A stretch of DNA of 56,738 nucleotides from Candidatus Magasanikbacteria bacterium RIFOXYD1_FULL_40_23 (GCA_001783215.1 MFRA01000003.1:1-56738); one strand, 5' to 3'. Positions 11,336 through 20,726 are shown, counted from the first letter of the stretch. The notes: generated by a model from the letters alone, not told the origin. Translations and numbers: made by a program.

Positions 11336-11755
11336 ATGAACAATCAAAAAGTCGTTCTCATGGTTTTAGGGGTTTTGGTATTGGGCTTGGCCGCTACTAG
11401 TGGTGTGTTATACAAACAGGTTCGCACACTTAAAGTAGATCCGCAAAAAGTAAGCGAAGAAGAAAATAGAAAAGTATTAGAAGCTGTTGGGAAATTAGTT
11501 CTTCTTCCAGAAGAAGCACCAACTATCGCTACCGTAACTGATCCAGAAAAATTAAAGAGCGAACAGGCCTTCTTTGCTAAGTCAGCAGTTGGTGACAAAG
11601 TACTTATCTATACTGGAGCCTTAAAAGCTATAATGTATCGCCCAAGTGAAAATAAAATTGTTGAAATCGCTCCTCTAATTATTGGTAATCCAAATGCTGC
11701 GCCAGCTCCAGCACCGGCTCCAGCCGCTTCTTCAGATTCTTCCGATAGTGAATAG
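11336..11755 (+). CDS. Hypothetical membrane-anchored protein
   Basis: 139 aa ORF with N-terminal TM segment and Pro/Ala-rich tail. Confidence 0.6.
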   Translation: MNNQKVVLMVLGVLVLGLAATSGVLYKQVRTLKVDPQKVSEEENRKVLEAVGKLVLLPEEAPTIATVTDPEKLKSEQAFFAKSAVGDKVLIYTGALKAIMYRPSENKIVEIAPLIIGNPNAAPAPAPAPAASSDSSDSE

Positions 11756-11800
11756 TTTGGTAAGTCAGCCATAGATAAATTAGAAGAGAAGCTTGAAGTT

Positions 11801-13102
11801 ATGGCGATCAAAAAATTGCTTATATTGTTAATCGTAGCTTCTTCGTTAACAGCGACAGTTGTTTTGGCTCAAGAGTTTAGCTCTACAAACTTCGTAGATT
11901 CTAATCCGGTTGTTACTCTTGGTGGGGGAAAATCATCCTCCACCAATTTTCAGTTATTTAGCGGTGCCGGCCAAACCATAATTGGCGAAAGCTCCAGTAG
12001 TGCCTTTGCGGCCCATGCTGGGTTTTTTTATTTTCCTTTTGTGTCTACACCAGTATTGTCAGCCACAGCCGGCGACGGAGAAGTGTCTTTGTCCTGGACT
12101 TCGGCGGTAGGTAGTCTTGGGTTCAATATAAGTACCTATTCTATAGGTAGGTCTACCAATTCCGGAGGGCCATATACATTTACCAATGTGGGCAATGTGC
12201 TAAGCGCTGCCTCTAGTGGCTTAACCAATGGTACAACTTATTATTTTGTGGTTAGAGCATTAGACTCGTTGAGTGATTCCGTAGTTACCTCTACTCAAAT
12301 AGCGGCTGTGCCGGTGGTTTCGGCTGGCACGCCAGGCGGTGGCGCAGTTGGAGGAAGCGGGGTAGCGTTGCCAACGCCACAGACCATAGTAATATTTTCT
12401 GGTTTTGCCTACCCAAACAGTAGGGTAACCCTTCTAAAAGATGGGCAAATAGCAGGCACAGCCTTTGCCGGAACCGACGCCTTTTTTCAAATAAGCGCCC
12501 CCGGCCTATTTGGAGGAAGTTATATTTTTTCTATCTATAGCGAAGATAACAAGGGTTTTATATCTCCTCTTGTAAATTTCCCTTTGGATGTAATTGCCGG
12601 TGCCAGCACTCAAGTAGGGGGAGTGTTAGTTCCACCCACTATAGCGGCAGATAAAACCGAGGTAAAAAGGGGGGATAGTATTACATTTTTTGGCCAAGCT
12701 ATACCTAGGTCGGAAATAAATATAATGGTAAATTCAGAGAAAGAATTCTTTATAAAAACTAGTGCAGATGTAGGCGGTAATTATTTATATAGTTTTGATT
12801 CTAGTCCACTTGAATTGGGTGATCATTCTGCTAAAGCCAAACTTATGTTTAATGGGGAAATTAGTGTTTTTGGTAAGTTTGTCGATTTCCGAGTGGGAAC
12901 CAAAAATATTTCTGCAGATTCAGGGCCGAGATGTCTTGTTAAAGCTGATTTAAACAATGATTGTCGCGTTAATTTAGTAGATGTGTCTATACTTATTTTC
13001 TGGTTTGATAAATCGGGCATTCCTTCGAAAGTTGATTTTGACGGCAATGGCAGGGTAGACCTTATAGATTTAAGTATTTTAGCGTACTATTGGACCGGGT
13101 AG
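11801..13102 (+). CDS. Secreted protein with fibronectin-III-like, Ig-like and C-terminal dockerin type I domain
   Basis: Signal peptide; SATAGDGEVSLSWTSAVG Fn3-like; C-terminal duplicated DLNNDCRVNLVDVSILIFWF / DFDGNGRVDLIDLSILAYYW dockerin motif. Confidence 0.75.
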   Translation: MAIKKLLILLIVASSLTATVVLAQEFSSTNFVDSNPVVTLGGGKSSSTNFQLFSGAGQTIIGESSSSAFAAHAGFFYFPFVSTPVLSATAGDGEVSLSWTSAVGSLGFNISTYSIGRSTNSGGPYTFTNVGNVLSAASSGLTNGTTYYFVVRALDSLSDSVVTSTQIAAVPVVSAGTPGGGAVGGSGVALPTPQTIVIFSGFAYPNSRVTLLKDGQIAGTAFAGTDAFFQISAPGLFGGSYIFSIYSEDNKGFISPLVNFPLDVIAGASTQVGGVLVPPTIAADKTEVKRGDSITFFGQAIPRSEINIMVNSEKEFFIKTSADVGGNYLYSFDSSPLELGDHSAKAKLMFNGEISVFGKFVDFRVGTKNISADSGPRCLVKADLNNDCRVNLVDVSILIFWFDKSGIPSKVDFDGNGRVDLIDLSILAYYWTG

Positions 13103-13130
13103 AGGTTGTCATTCTTGACGCCCGTTAATT

Positions 13131-13499
13131 GTCATTCCCGCCACAGCGGGAATCCAGTCGGCATGTATGTATCAAAGAAAAAATTATTATTTATACGTTT
13201 TATCCAGTAAAAGAAATGGTACTTTATACATTGGAGTAACAAACAGCCTGGTTAGACGAATTTATGAACATAAGCATGGTTTAGTTGATGGATTCACAAA
13301 AAAGTATTCAGTTCATGATCTGGTATATTACGAAACTTACGATAGTATAAACACGGCAATTAGCAGAGAAAAAGAGGTGAAAAAATGGAGAAGAAAAGAC
13401 AAGATTAATTTAATAGAAAAAGAAAACCCAAATTGGCGTGATCTGTACGAAGAATTAAGTCCAGTTTAGTGACTGGATTCCCGCTGTGGCGGGAATGAC
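13131..13499. mobile_element. Putative small mobile element: GIY-YIG ORF between perfect 29-bp inverted repeats
   Basis: gtcattcccgccacagcgggaatccagtc (13131-13159) is the exact reverse complement of gactggattcccgctgtggcgggaatgac (13471-13499). Confidence 0.6.
13167..13469 (+). CDS. GIY-YIG nuclease family protein
   Basis: YYLYVLSSKRNGTLYIGVTNSLVRRIYEHK...YYETYDSINTAISREKEVKKWRRKDKINLI, typical short GIY-YIG family. Confidence 0.9.
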   Translation: MYQRKNYYLYVLSSKRNGTLYIGVTNSLVRRIYEHKHGLVDGFTKKYSVHDLVYYETYDSINTAISREKEVKKWRRKDKINLIEKENPNWRDLYEELSPV

Positions 13500-13511
13500 A
13501 GCTAAAAATTT

Positions 13512-14405
13512 ATGAACTTTCACTTACACAAAACAAATAAAGCAATCAGTTATTTTATCACCATAGCAGTTTTTTCATTCTTGTTTTTTGGCGTTTCTGT
13601 TGCACAAGCCGCCCAATTTAGCCTCACTTCAGAAAATAAAAATATCAAAGTAGGGGATCAATTTGAAGTGAAAGTTTTGCTTAATGCCGAAAACGATAGT
13701 ATTAACGCAATGGAAGGTGTGCTTGTTTTTCCGCAAGATGCAGTAGTTCTAAAAGAAATAAAAAGTGGTAATTCTATCATTAGTTTTTGGTCGCAGGCAC
13801 CAAAAGCTACAGGAAACAAAGTAGATTTTTCCGGAGTTATTCCAGGCGGATATGCCGGTAGAAATGGGCTTGTTTTGTCATTAATTTTTGAAGCAAAAAC
13901 AGAAAATGCAAGTGTTATTGAGTTGAGTAAAGCTGTAGCCTTGATTAATGACGGTCAGGGCACTCAAGCTAGTGTTAAGATAGTCAATTTTAGGTTGGTT
14001 GTAAGTGGGAAGGCTGTAGAGCCAAAGATAATAACCGACCAAAAAGATGATACAGATCCGCCGGAAGAATTTTCTCCGGCCATAAGTCGTGACGAAACCA
14101 TTTTTGAAGGCAAGAACTTTTTGGTATTTGCTACCCAAGATAAAGGGTCTGGGATAGATTATTATGAGGTTTGTGAGGGAAAAAGAGCGTGTGTAAAAGC
14201 AGAAAACCTTTATCTTTTGGAAAATCAAAATCTGGACGAAGAAATTATAGTTTATGCAGTAGATAAGCAGGGTAACAAAAGAATGGCTACTTTATATCCT
14301 TCAAAATCAACTCTTTGGTATGCAAAACCCCTTTATTTAGCTATAATAGGGGTATTACTCGCGCTTATCACTTGGAGGGTATGGAAAAAAAGACACGCTT
14401 ATTAA
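13512..14405 (+). CDS. Cohesin-like domain protein with C-terminal TM
   Basis: Signal peptide; FSLTSENKNIKVGDQFEVKVLLNAENDSINAMEGVLVFPQDAVVLKEI...VDFSGVIPGGYAGRNGLVLSLIFEA cohesin-like pattern; C-terminal TM. Confidence 0.65.
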   Translation: MNFHLHKTNKAISYFITIAVFSFLFFGVSVAQAAQFSLTSENKNIKVGDQFEVKVLLNAENDSINAMEGVLVFPQDAVVLKEIKSGNSIISFWSQAPKATGNKVDFSGVIPGGYAGRNGLVLSLIFEAKTENASVIELSKAVALINDGQGTQASVKIVNFRLVVSGKAVEPKIITDQKDDTDPPEEFSPAISRDETIFEGKNFLVFATQDKGSGIDYYEVCEGKRACVKAENLYLLENQNLDEEIIVYAVDKQGNKRMATLYPSKSTLWYAKPLYLAIIGVLLALITWRVWKKRHAY

Positions 14406-15658
14406 TTCTTATTGTTATTTTATTTGCCGTTATGGGCTTATTGCCCATCAAAGCAAAGGCGGCAAGTCTTGTGTTGCGACCAGGAAGCGGTAATTTTTTG
14501 GTTGGTGGTACATTTGATTTATCAATTGTGCTCGATACCAAGCATGTGTCTGTAAATACTATTGAGGCGGAATTACTTTTTCCGCGAGATAAGATACAAT
14601 TGGCCAATAACTCTATAGGTAAATCTATTATCCAATTTTGGCCAGCGGTACCAGAATTTTCGAACGAACAGGGTAGAGTATATTTTGCCGGCGCCATACC
14701 TTCTCCGGGAGTAAATATTTCCGAAGGCGTGGTACTCACACTTACTTTTCGTGTAATTTCTTTGGGTGAAGCCGAAATAAGATTTGGCGACAAAACAAGT
14801 GTTTTGGCAAATGACGGCAAAGGAACCAATGTTTTAAACCAAAAACCATCGGCGTTTTTTAAATTCTCTCTAGCTCCGCCCCAAGGCCCGGAAGTTTCAT
14901 CTCCTACTCACCCAGATCAAGAAAGTTGGTACAAAGATAGCAACCCGTTATTTATTTGGACCAAGAGACAGTTTAGTGAAGGCTATAGTTTTGAAATAAA
15001 CCAAGACCCAGCCGATTTGCCAGATGCAACTATAGACACTACCGAAGCCACTGCTTCTTTTCAGAATTTAGAGAGCGGTGTTTGGTATTTTCATATTAGA
15101 GAAAAAGCCGGCGGTGTTTGGGGTGGAGCAAGTCATTATGGAATTAGGATAGATAGTCAGGCGCCAGCTGGATTTAAAATAGGGGTTTCACCTTCAAATA
15201 GAACAACAAATAAGAGTCCGATCTTTAGATTTTTTACTACCGACGCCCTCTCTGGTTTGGATCACTTTGAAATCAAATTAATTTCTCTTTCTTCAGAAGA
15301 AGCAGCCCAAGCATTATTTTTTGAAGCAACATCGCCATATCAGGCTATAAATTTGAAGCCAGGAAGATACCAAGTAGTGGTTCGGGCTTTGGATACCGCC
15401 AAAAATACCAAAGACGAAACAGTCACAATTACCATCGTAGGTTCAGTTTCTCGTTTTTTTAGTCCAGAAGGCGTGGATTTGGCCTTTGTTTTTGTGCCGT
15501 GGGGCTGGGTAATTTTGGGGGTAGGTGTATTGCTCCTTATTGTATTTTTGATTATCCTAAGTATATGGGTTAAACATCACCACCATTTAAAGTCTGCCTT
15601 TAAAGAAGATATAAACAGCGTAGTTTCTATATTTAAAAAAGATAAGAATAAAAAATAA
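14381..15658 (+). CDS. Cohesin-like / Ig-like domain membrane protein
   Basis: LVLRPGSGNFLVGGTFDLSIVLDTKHVSVNTIEAELLFPRDKIQL...VYFAGAIPSPGVNISEGVVLTLTFRV; C-terminal TM; ATG at 14381 overlaps the preceding CDS by 25 nt. Confidence 0.65.
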   Translation: MEKKTRLLILIVILFAVMGLLPIKAKAASLVLRPGSGNFLVGGTFDLSIVLDTKHVSVNTIEAELLFPRDKIQLANNSIGKSIIQFWPAVPEFSNEQGRVYFAGAIPSPGVNISEGVVLTLTFRVISLGEAEIRFGDKTSVLANDGKGTNVLNQKPSAFFKFSLAPPQGPEVSSPTHPDQESWYKDSNPLFIWTKRQFSEGYSFEINQDPADLPDATIDTTEATASFQNLESGVWYFHIREKAGGVWGGASHYGIRIDSQAPAGFKIGVSPSNRTTNKSPIFRFFTTDALSGLDHFEIKLISLSSEEAAQALFFEATSPYQAINLKPGRYQVVVRALDTAKNTKDETVTITIVGSVSRFFSPEGVDLAFVFVPWGWVILGVGVLLLIVFLIILSIWVKHHHHLKSAFKEDINSVVSIFKKDKNKK

Positions 15659-16389
15659 TGAAATCTTTACATAAAAATATAACCCTTTTGTCTCTCGGCC
15701 TTATCTTTGGTCTAGGGGGCTTATTTAGATTTTTGCCCGCTACCGCCGCCGAAGAAGTGCCAGTACCTGTTATTGCGGTAAATCCAGACGTCTATTATCC
15801 ACTAGATGAAGTGTTGTATTTAGAAGGAAATGCTGCTCCAAATTTTATTGTGCAAGTTCGTTTTCAAAAACAGGGAGCCAAACCTATAAATTTTTCTGCA
15901 AAAAGTGATTCTAGGGGTGAGTGGGTATTGGCCGAAAAGATCCCTTTAGGATCTGGGGATTGGGAAGTGCGAGTGCGGGCAGTAGATGCACAAGACAAAG
16001 AAAAAGTTTCGGAATGGTCCAATCAACGTGTTTTCAAAGTAATTGTAACGGGCATAACTGTGGGTGGGGTAAATATAAAATTTGCCGGCCTAACATCAGT
16101 GATTATTATTTTGTTGTTAAGTGGTTTATTTATAATTATATATTTTAAAAATAGAGTGCGCAGACTAAAAGAAGCTCTTTTGAGCAAAGAAGTGGGAGAA
16201 GCCCAAGAGTCAGTAAGAGAAGGGTTTAATCAACTTCGCCAAAATTTGCTTGATGAACTACAGCTTTTGGAATCTCGCAAAGATTTATCTAAAGAAGAGC
16301 TGGTAAGAAAAGAACAAGCTTTAAGAAATCTGGAAGGATTAGAGCATAACTTGCATAAAGAAATAAAAGACATTGAAGAAAAAATTTGA
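15658..16389 (+). CDS. Ig-like domain membrane protein with C-terminal coiled coil
   Basis: Signal peptide, TM near residue 150, charged coiled-coil tail; start overlaps preceding stop (taatg). Confidence 0.6.
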   Translation: MKSLHKNITLLSLGLIFGLGGLFRFLPATAAEEVPVPVIAVNPDVYYPLDEVLYLEGNAAPNFIVQVRFQKQGAKPINFSAKSDSRGEWVLAEKIPLGSGDWEVRVRAVDAQDKEKVSEWSNQRVFKVIVTGITVGGVNIKFAGLTSVIIILLLSGLFIIIYFKNRVRRLKEALLSKEVGEAQESVREGFNQLRQNLLDELQLLESRKDLSKEELVRKEQALRNLEGLEHNLHKEIKDIEEKI

Positions 16390-16395
16390 ACTAGT

Positions 16396-16433
16396 TAAAT
16401 TAAGGCGCGTCATGGTTGGCGCGTTTTAATTTG
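16396..16433 (+). terminator. Rho-independent-type hairpin
   Basis: aaattaaggcgcg-tcatggttgg-cgcgttttaattt. Confidence 0.6.
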
Positions 16434-16447
16434 TGTGTTAAGATGAT

Positions 16448-16600
16448 ACAACTATGCCCAGTAATACAACTTTCAATTATCCTATTCTTTTAGAGAATAG
16501 GATAAGAAGGGTATAGTTGTGCAGCTGTGCAAATTATTAGTTATTAAATAAAATAGTAAACGCTAAAACCTTTACTATTGAAAGTTGATATACTGGGTAT
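16448..16600 (+). promoter_or_regulatory. Structured leader with competing inverted repeats upstream of and overlapping the spoIID-like start codon
   Basis: acaactatgccc/gggtatagttgt; tatcctattct/agaataggata; aatagtaaa/tttactatt; 24-nt imperfect inverted repeat 16454-16477 / 16577-16600 reaching the ATG at 16599. Confidence 0.45.
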
Positions 16601-17642
16601 GAATAATCCATCATTTTTTCAGAAAACCTTTATTTTACTTAGTGTCTTGTTTCTTGGTATAAATCCAGCGCTCGCCAACGAGGGTCAAGATTTTTTTCCT
16701 TTAGCCACAGCTACAGAATTTGCTGTAGATATTAGCGTGCCAGACACCGTTCAAACTTTAGAATATGTGATATCAAACCGTATTCTTATACCAGAGCCTG
16801 TTGTTCGAGTGGGTTTGTACAAAACAAGTGAGGTTATAAAGTTTAAATCAGAATTTACTTATGAAGTTTGGGTTGGGGGTGTGTCGCGAGGTGTTATTTC
16901 TGCTGGAAATGTAGCCGAACTGTCATATAAAAAAGGATTATATACTATAAAAAGCGAAAGTTTAGAATTTGGCTCTTTTGATTATTTTAGATTAGTTCCT
17001 GCAAATCAGGCCAACTTCTTTAGTTTGGTAAATTATAGTCGTCCAGTAGCTGGTAGAAAAAAAATTAATTTTAATGTTTATCGTGGTACATTGGAATATA
17101 GATATTCTCCCAAAAGTAAATTGCCATATATTATAAACGAACTGCCTTTGGATTCTTATGTAAATGGCATAGCCGAAACTCACGATAGCGCTGCTATAGA
17201 GTATAGCAAGGCGCTATCTGTGGCTGCACGTTCGTATGCTTATGCGTTTATAGGCAAAACACCACCTACAGAAAAAAGAATGTTTGATGTCTATGCCACT
17301 ACGGTGGATCAATTGTATTTGGGGTATAACTCCGAATTGTTTATGCCAAGGTATGCAGAAGCAGCCACTGCCACTGCCGGAGAAATGGTAACCTATAACA
17401 GAGAGCCAGTAGTCGTATTTTATTTTAGTCGCTCAAATGGCAAAACCAAAAGTTGGAAAGGCAAAGATAGGCCCTGGCTCAAAAGTGTAGAGGCCAAGTA
17501 CGACAAAGGTAAAAAAATGCTAGGCCACGGTATTGGTATGAGTAATGCCGATGCGCAACAGAGGGCGGCCAAAGATGGTTGGGAATATAAACAAATTTTG
17601 GAACATTATTATACGAGCACAACAGTGGAAAAAGTTTTTTAA
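16599..17642 (+). CDS. SpoIID/LytB domain protein
   Basis: LPLDSYVNGIAETHDSAAIEYSKALSVAARSYAYAFI...FDVYATTVDQLYLGYNSE...HGIGMSNADAQQRAAKDGWEYKQILEHYYT. Confidence 0.85.
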   Translation: MNNPSFFQKTFILLSVLFLGINPALANEGQDFFPLATATEFAVDISVPDTVQTLEYVISNRILIPEPVVRVGLYKTSEVIKFKSEFTYEVWVGGVSRGVISAGNVAELSYKKGLYTIKSESLEFGSFDYFRLVPANQANFFSLVNYSRPVAGRKKINFNVYRGTLEYRYSPKSKLPYIINELPLDSYVNGIAETHDSAAIEYSKALSVAARSYAYAFIGKTPPTEKRMFDVYATTVDQLYLGYNSELFMPRYAEAATATAGEMVTYNREPVVVFYFSRSNGKTKSWKGKDRPWLKSVEAKYDKGKKMLGHGIGMSNADAQQRAAKDGWEYKQILEHYYTSTTVEKVF

Positions 17643-17647
17643 AATAA

Positions 17648-17680
17648 AAAGCCCCGCTACTTACCGGGGTTTTTTATTTT
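17648..17680 (+). terminator. Rho-independent terminator
   Basis: aagccccg-ctactta-ccggggttttttattt. Confidence 0.8.
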
Positions 17681-17685
17681 ATATT

Positions 17686-18267
17686 TTATGGGGTGGGCGG
17701 AGTGCTGATAGGCGGTGTATTATCATGGTGCTTATCATGAAACTTTTTGTCTTCGGCGGACAATTGTAGAATTTGTTCTCGTAATTGGTCTGGACGAGAA
17801 ACATTTTTAAATAAAAATTTTGGTACTGGTCCGGCAGTTTGCAAAATTATATTTCCATAATGGAAAATAGAGGGAAAGAATCCGTGCACCTCGGAGCTGG
17901 CATCTTGGATTTGGTACAAATCCACTTCTGATACCGTTCTATAAAATAAACTTTTTTGTTCCATGTCTAGCAATCTGTCGTTGGTGACAATCCACATGTC
18001 CAAGTGGAAAGTAACAAAATGGGTGTAGAAAAATAGGTAGGAAGATAGATAGTAGATACTGCCTGCCAAAACTACAAACACATATCCGCCAGTAGTTTGA
18101 AACATAGAATTTAGGCCAGAGTTAGATACTAGCCAGTATAGCCCAAATGGGGCTGTGAGCAGGAGCAAAGCAAATAGAACGTGTGGCACGAAAGTAATAG
18201 GATGCCTTCGGCAGATTAGAACTATCTTTTCGTATGATTTTTGTTTTATTATATTATTTAGCGACAT
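17686..18267 (-). CDS. PH-domain (bPH2-like) membrane protein
   Basis: Two TM segments followed by WIVTNDRLLDMEQKSLFYRTVSEVDLYQIQDASSEVHGFFPSIFHYGNIILQTAG. Confidence 0.7.
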   Translation of the reverse strand: MSLNNIIKQKSYEKIVLICRRHPITFVPHVLFALLLLTAPFGLYWLVSNSGLNSMFQTTGGYVFVVLAGSIYYLSSYLFFYTHFVTFHLDMWIVTNDRLLDMEQKSLFYRTVSEVDLYQIQDASSEVHGFFPSIFHYGNIILQTAGPVPKFLFKNVSRPDQLREQILQLSAEDKKFHDKHHDNTPPISTPPTP

Positions 18268-18285
18268 AATAATTAAGAAAATTAT

Positions 18286-18564
18286 TTAAAAATATTCTCC
18301 GCTTCCGGATTGAAATATGCCGGTAACAGATTCTATGTTTAGGGTGATAAGCGGCTGTTGCCAATCAACGCCCTGTAAAAAATACCAAGTACCAAATAGG
18401 GTAAAGGCAGATAGCGCCATAACAATGAAGGTGACTGCAAAACTGTTAAAGCTGTTGGTTCCAGTAAAAAATATATGCCAAATATTTATAGTAAAAAATG
18501 TGAAAAAAACAAAGAGAAAAATAGCGTAGATAATGAGTAGGGTGTAGAGCGGGATGACTAGCAT
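18286..18564 (-). CDS. Small hypothetical membrane protein
   Basis: 92 aa ORF with two TM segments, same strand as the PH-domain gene. Confidence 0.5.
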   Translation of the reverse strand: MLVIPLYTLLIIYAIFLFVFFTFFTINIWHIFFTGTNSFNSFAVTFIVMALSAFTLFGTWYFLQGVDWQQPLITLNIESVTGIFQSGSGEYF

Positions 18565-18600
18565 ACGTTATTAGTTTAAGTTTTAAACGAATAGTTTATT

Positions 18601-18672
18601 TGTCATCCTGAGTAGGGCGAAGGATCCCTTTCGTTTGAGTGTAAGGGATTCTTCACTCCGTTCAGAATGACA
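18601..18672. repeat. Dispersed imperfect palindromic repeat (TGTCATCCTGAG...CAGAATGACA), copy 1
   Basis: tgtcatcctgagtagggcgaaggatccctt ... aagggattcttcactccgttcagaatgaca; second copy at 46582-46653. Confidence 0.7.
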
Positions 18673-19699
18673 GTTGAGGGTTTTTTGGTGCGTCATATCC
18701 TAAATGTGCATAGGCGGCGGGGGTGGCTTTGCGTCCCCTAGGTGTACGTTCCAAAAATCCCATTTGGAGCAAAAATGGTTCGTATATAGTTTCTAAAGTA
18801 TCCATCTCTTCGCTAACTGCCGCAGCCAATGTATTTAACCCAGCTGGCCCACCGGCAAATTTTTCTATTAGGGTTTGTAAAAGTCTTCTGTCTGTTTCGT
18901 CCAAGCCCAGTTCATCTATGGCTAGCATGGACAAGGCTTCATTGGCAATTTTTTTATTTACCACGCCGTTATGTTTTACTTCGGCAAAGTCGCGTACACG
19001 TTTGAGTAGTCTGTTGGCAATACGTGGAGTGCGGCGAGATCGTTCGGCTACAAGCATAGTAGCGTCTGGTTCTATATTCATGTTCAAAATTTTGGCATTG
19101 CGATTCAAAATAGTTTCTATATCTTTGTGCTCGTAGAAATCCAAATGGAATGTGTGGCCAAAACGATCTCGTAATGGAGCAGATATCATACCGATTTTGG
19201 TAGTGGCTCCAATTAGGGTAAATTTGGCCAGTGGCATACGAATAGTGCGTGCTGCCGGGCCTTTGCCAATAATAATGTCCAGTGAATAATCTTCTAAGGC
19301 TGGATATAAAATTTCTTCAATAGTTTTGTTTAGACGATGTATTTCATCTATAAAAAAAATATCTCCATCTTGCAGGTTAGATAAAATTGCTGCCAAGTCT
19401 CCTACTTTTTCCAAAGCCGGTCCGGAAGTAATTTTTATATTACTATTCATTTCTCGGGCAATAATATTGGCCAAAGTAGTTTTGCCAAGCCCTGGGTTTC
19501 CGTAGAGTAAAATATGCTCTAGCATTTCGCCACGTTTAACGGCTGCCTGCATGGAAATTCCCAAATTTTGTTTTATTTGTGGTTGGCCAATGAAATCTTC
19601 TAGTTTTTGTGGACGCAAAGTAATGTCGAGTGCCACCTCTTCGGTGTCGGCTTCGGGGGTGGTGAGCCTAGGTTGTTCTTCGAGATTTTCTTCATTCAT
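18662..19699 (-). CDS. ruvB: Holliday junction branch migration DNA helicase RuvB
   Basis: LRPQKLEDFIGQPQIKQNLGISMQAAVKRGEMLEHILLYGNPGLGKTTLANIIAREM...FIDEIHRLNKTIEEILYPALED...GATTKIGMISAPLRDRFG. Confidence 0.97.
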   Translation of the reverse strand: MNEENLEEQPRLTTPEADTEEVALDITLRPQKLEDFIGQPQIKQNLGISMQAAVKRGEMLEHILLYGNPGLGKTTLANIIAREMNSNIKITSGPALEKVGDLAAILSNLQDGDIFFIDEIHRLNKTIEEILYPALEDYSLDIIIGKGPAARTIRMPLAKFTLIGATTKIGMISAPLRDRFGHTFHLDFYEHKDIETILNRNAKILNMNIEPDATMLVAERSRRTPRIANRLLKRVRDFAEVKHNGVVNKKIANEALSMLAIDELGLDETDRRLLQTLIEKFAGGPAGLNTLAAAVSEEMDTLETIYEPFLLQMGFLERTPRGRKATPAAYAHLGYDAPKNPQLSF

Positions 19700-19727
19700 C
19701 CTTCAATTATATGTTAAAGAGTAATGG

Positions 19728-19756
19728 TTGACAAGAACCGATTTTTGTGATATACT
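19728..19756 (+). promoter_or_regulatory. Sigma-70-type promoter (TTGACA-N17-TATACT) for the GC-rich ORF
   Basis: ttgaca agaaccgatttttgtga tatact. Confidence 0.7.
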
Positions 19757-19899
19757 ATTCTGTTCTTTTACAACTTGTTTCAGCCTTCTTTTTGGCTTAC
19801 TTTAGATAAAGTAGTTCAATATGAAGGCTGGAAAACCAGCACTTCCTTCTGGCCGCTGTGGTTGGAAGTACTGCTCACTGAGCAGAAAGAAGCACGACT

Positions 19900-20367
19900 A
19901 TGCGAAATGCAACCGCGCGTTCTCTTACCGGACTCGTCAACGACCTGAACGACGACGAGCTCCTCGCGCTCACCGACTCGGTCAATCGGCCCTTGCTCAA
20001 GGAATTCCTGGCCGAGCGCATCAAGGCTGCTCTCCCTATCGAGATGACCCTCGGCGGTCGCACCTACGATATCCTCGGCTTCCTCCAGGGAGACGAGAAG
20101 TTCGTGAAGGGCGACGTGATGGTCAGCCGCGCCAAGGAGATGAACGCCCATCAGGGCAAGGAGGAGCGAGAGCACGTTCTGAAGTATCAGGACGAGATCC
20201 CCGCTGCGCTCCGCGGCAAGGTTGTCTTCGTCTTCACGGACGATCGGCACCCCGGCAGCCCCGAGAACGTCTACTACGTTTACTGGCGCGGCGGGTGTTG
20301 GGTCAAGAGCTGGCATTGGCTCGTCGACGGCTGGAGCGGCTTCTATCGGGTTCTCCGTCGCAAGTAG
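19900..20367 (+). CDS. Hypothetical protein, GC-rich codon usage atypical for the window
   Basis: 155 aa ORF with very high GC3 in this frame, own promoter upstream and terminator-like hairpin downstream. Confidence 0.7.
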   Translation: MRNATARSLTGLVNDLNDDELLALTDSVNRPLLKEFLAERIKAALPIEMTLGGRTYDILGFLQGDEKFVKGDVMVSRAKEMNAHQGKEEREHVLKYQDEIPAALRGKVVFVFTDDRHPGSPENVYYVYWRGGCWVKSWHWLVDGWSGFYRVLRRK

Positions 20368-20726
20368 TACTGGGATCCTTAGTACCTCGGAACTTTCCGC
20401 GGTTACTTGGTCCCTTCGGTTCGCTTCATGCCTCGTTCGCTCTCACTGTAAAAAGTGGATGTCCGGACGAGGTATTTTTTATTTAAAAAATTTAATAATA
20501 ATTTTTTGTAAGTAAATTATTTTATCTTGTGGATAACTAATGGGTTTTATTTTATTTGCTCTAACTTAAAGCCAAACTAGCTCATTTGGTACATTCTTTT
20601 TAGAAATGGTATAATGGATTTCCACTCCTTTTTACTATATATAGTGGTACAAACTAATTTGTGCTACAATATGGGCTAGAGGGGCTTAAACCAAATATAA
20701 CCAATTTTTATATAGGGGCTTCGCCA

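Noticed and set aside
19821-20486. Overlapping ORF MKAGKPALPSGRCGWKYCSLSRKKHDYAKC... and the minus-strand 166 aa ORF
   Set aside because: Alternative frames of the GC-rich gene; the 155 aa frame has the coherent GC3 bias and acidic/hydrophobic composition. A short leader peptide remains possible but unsupported.
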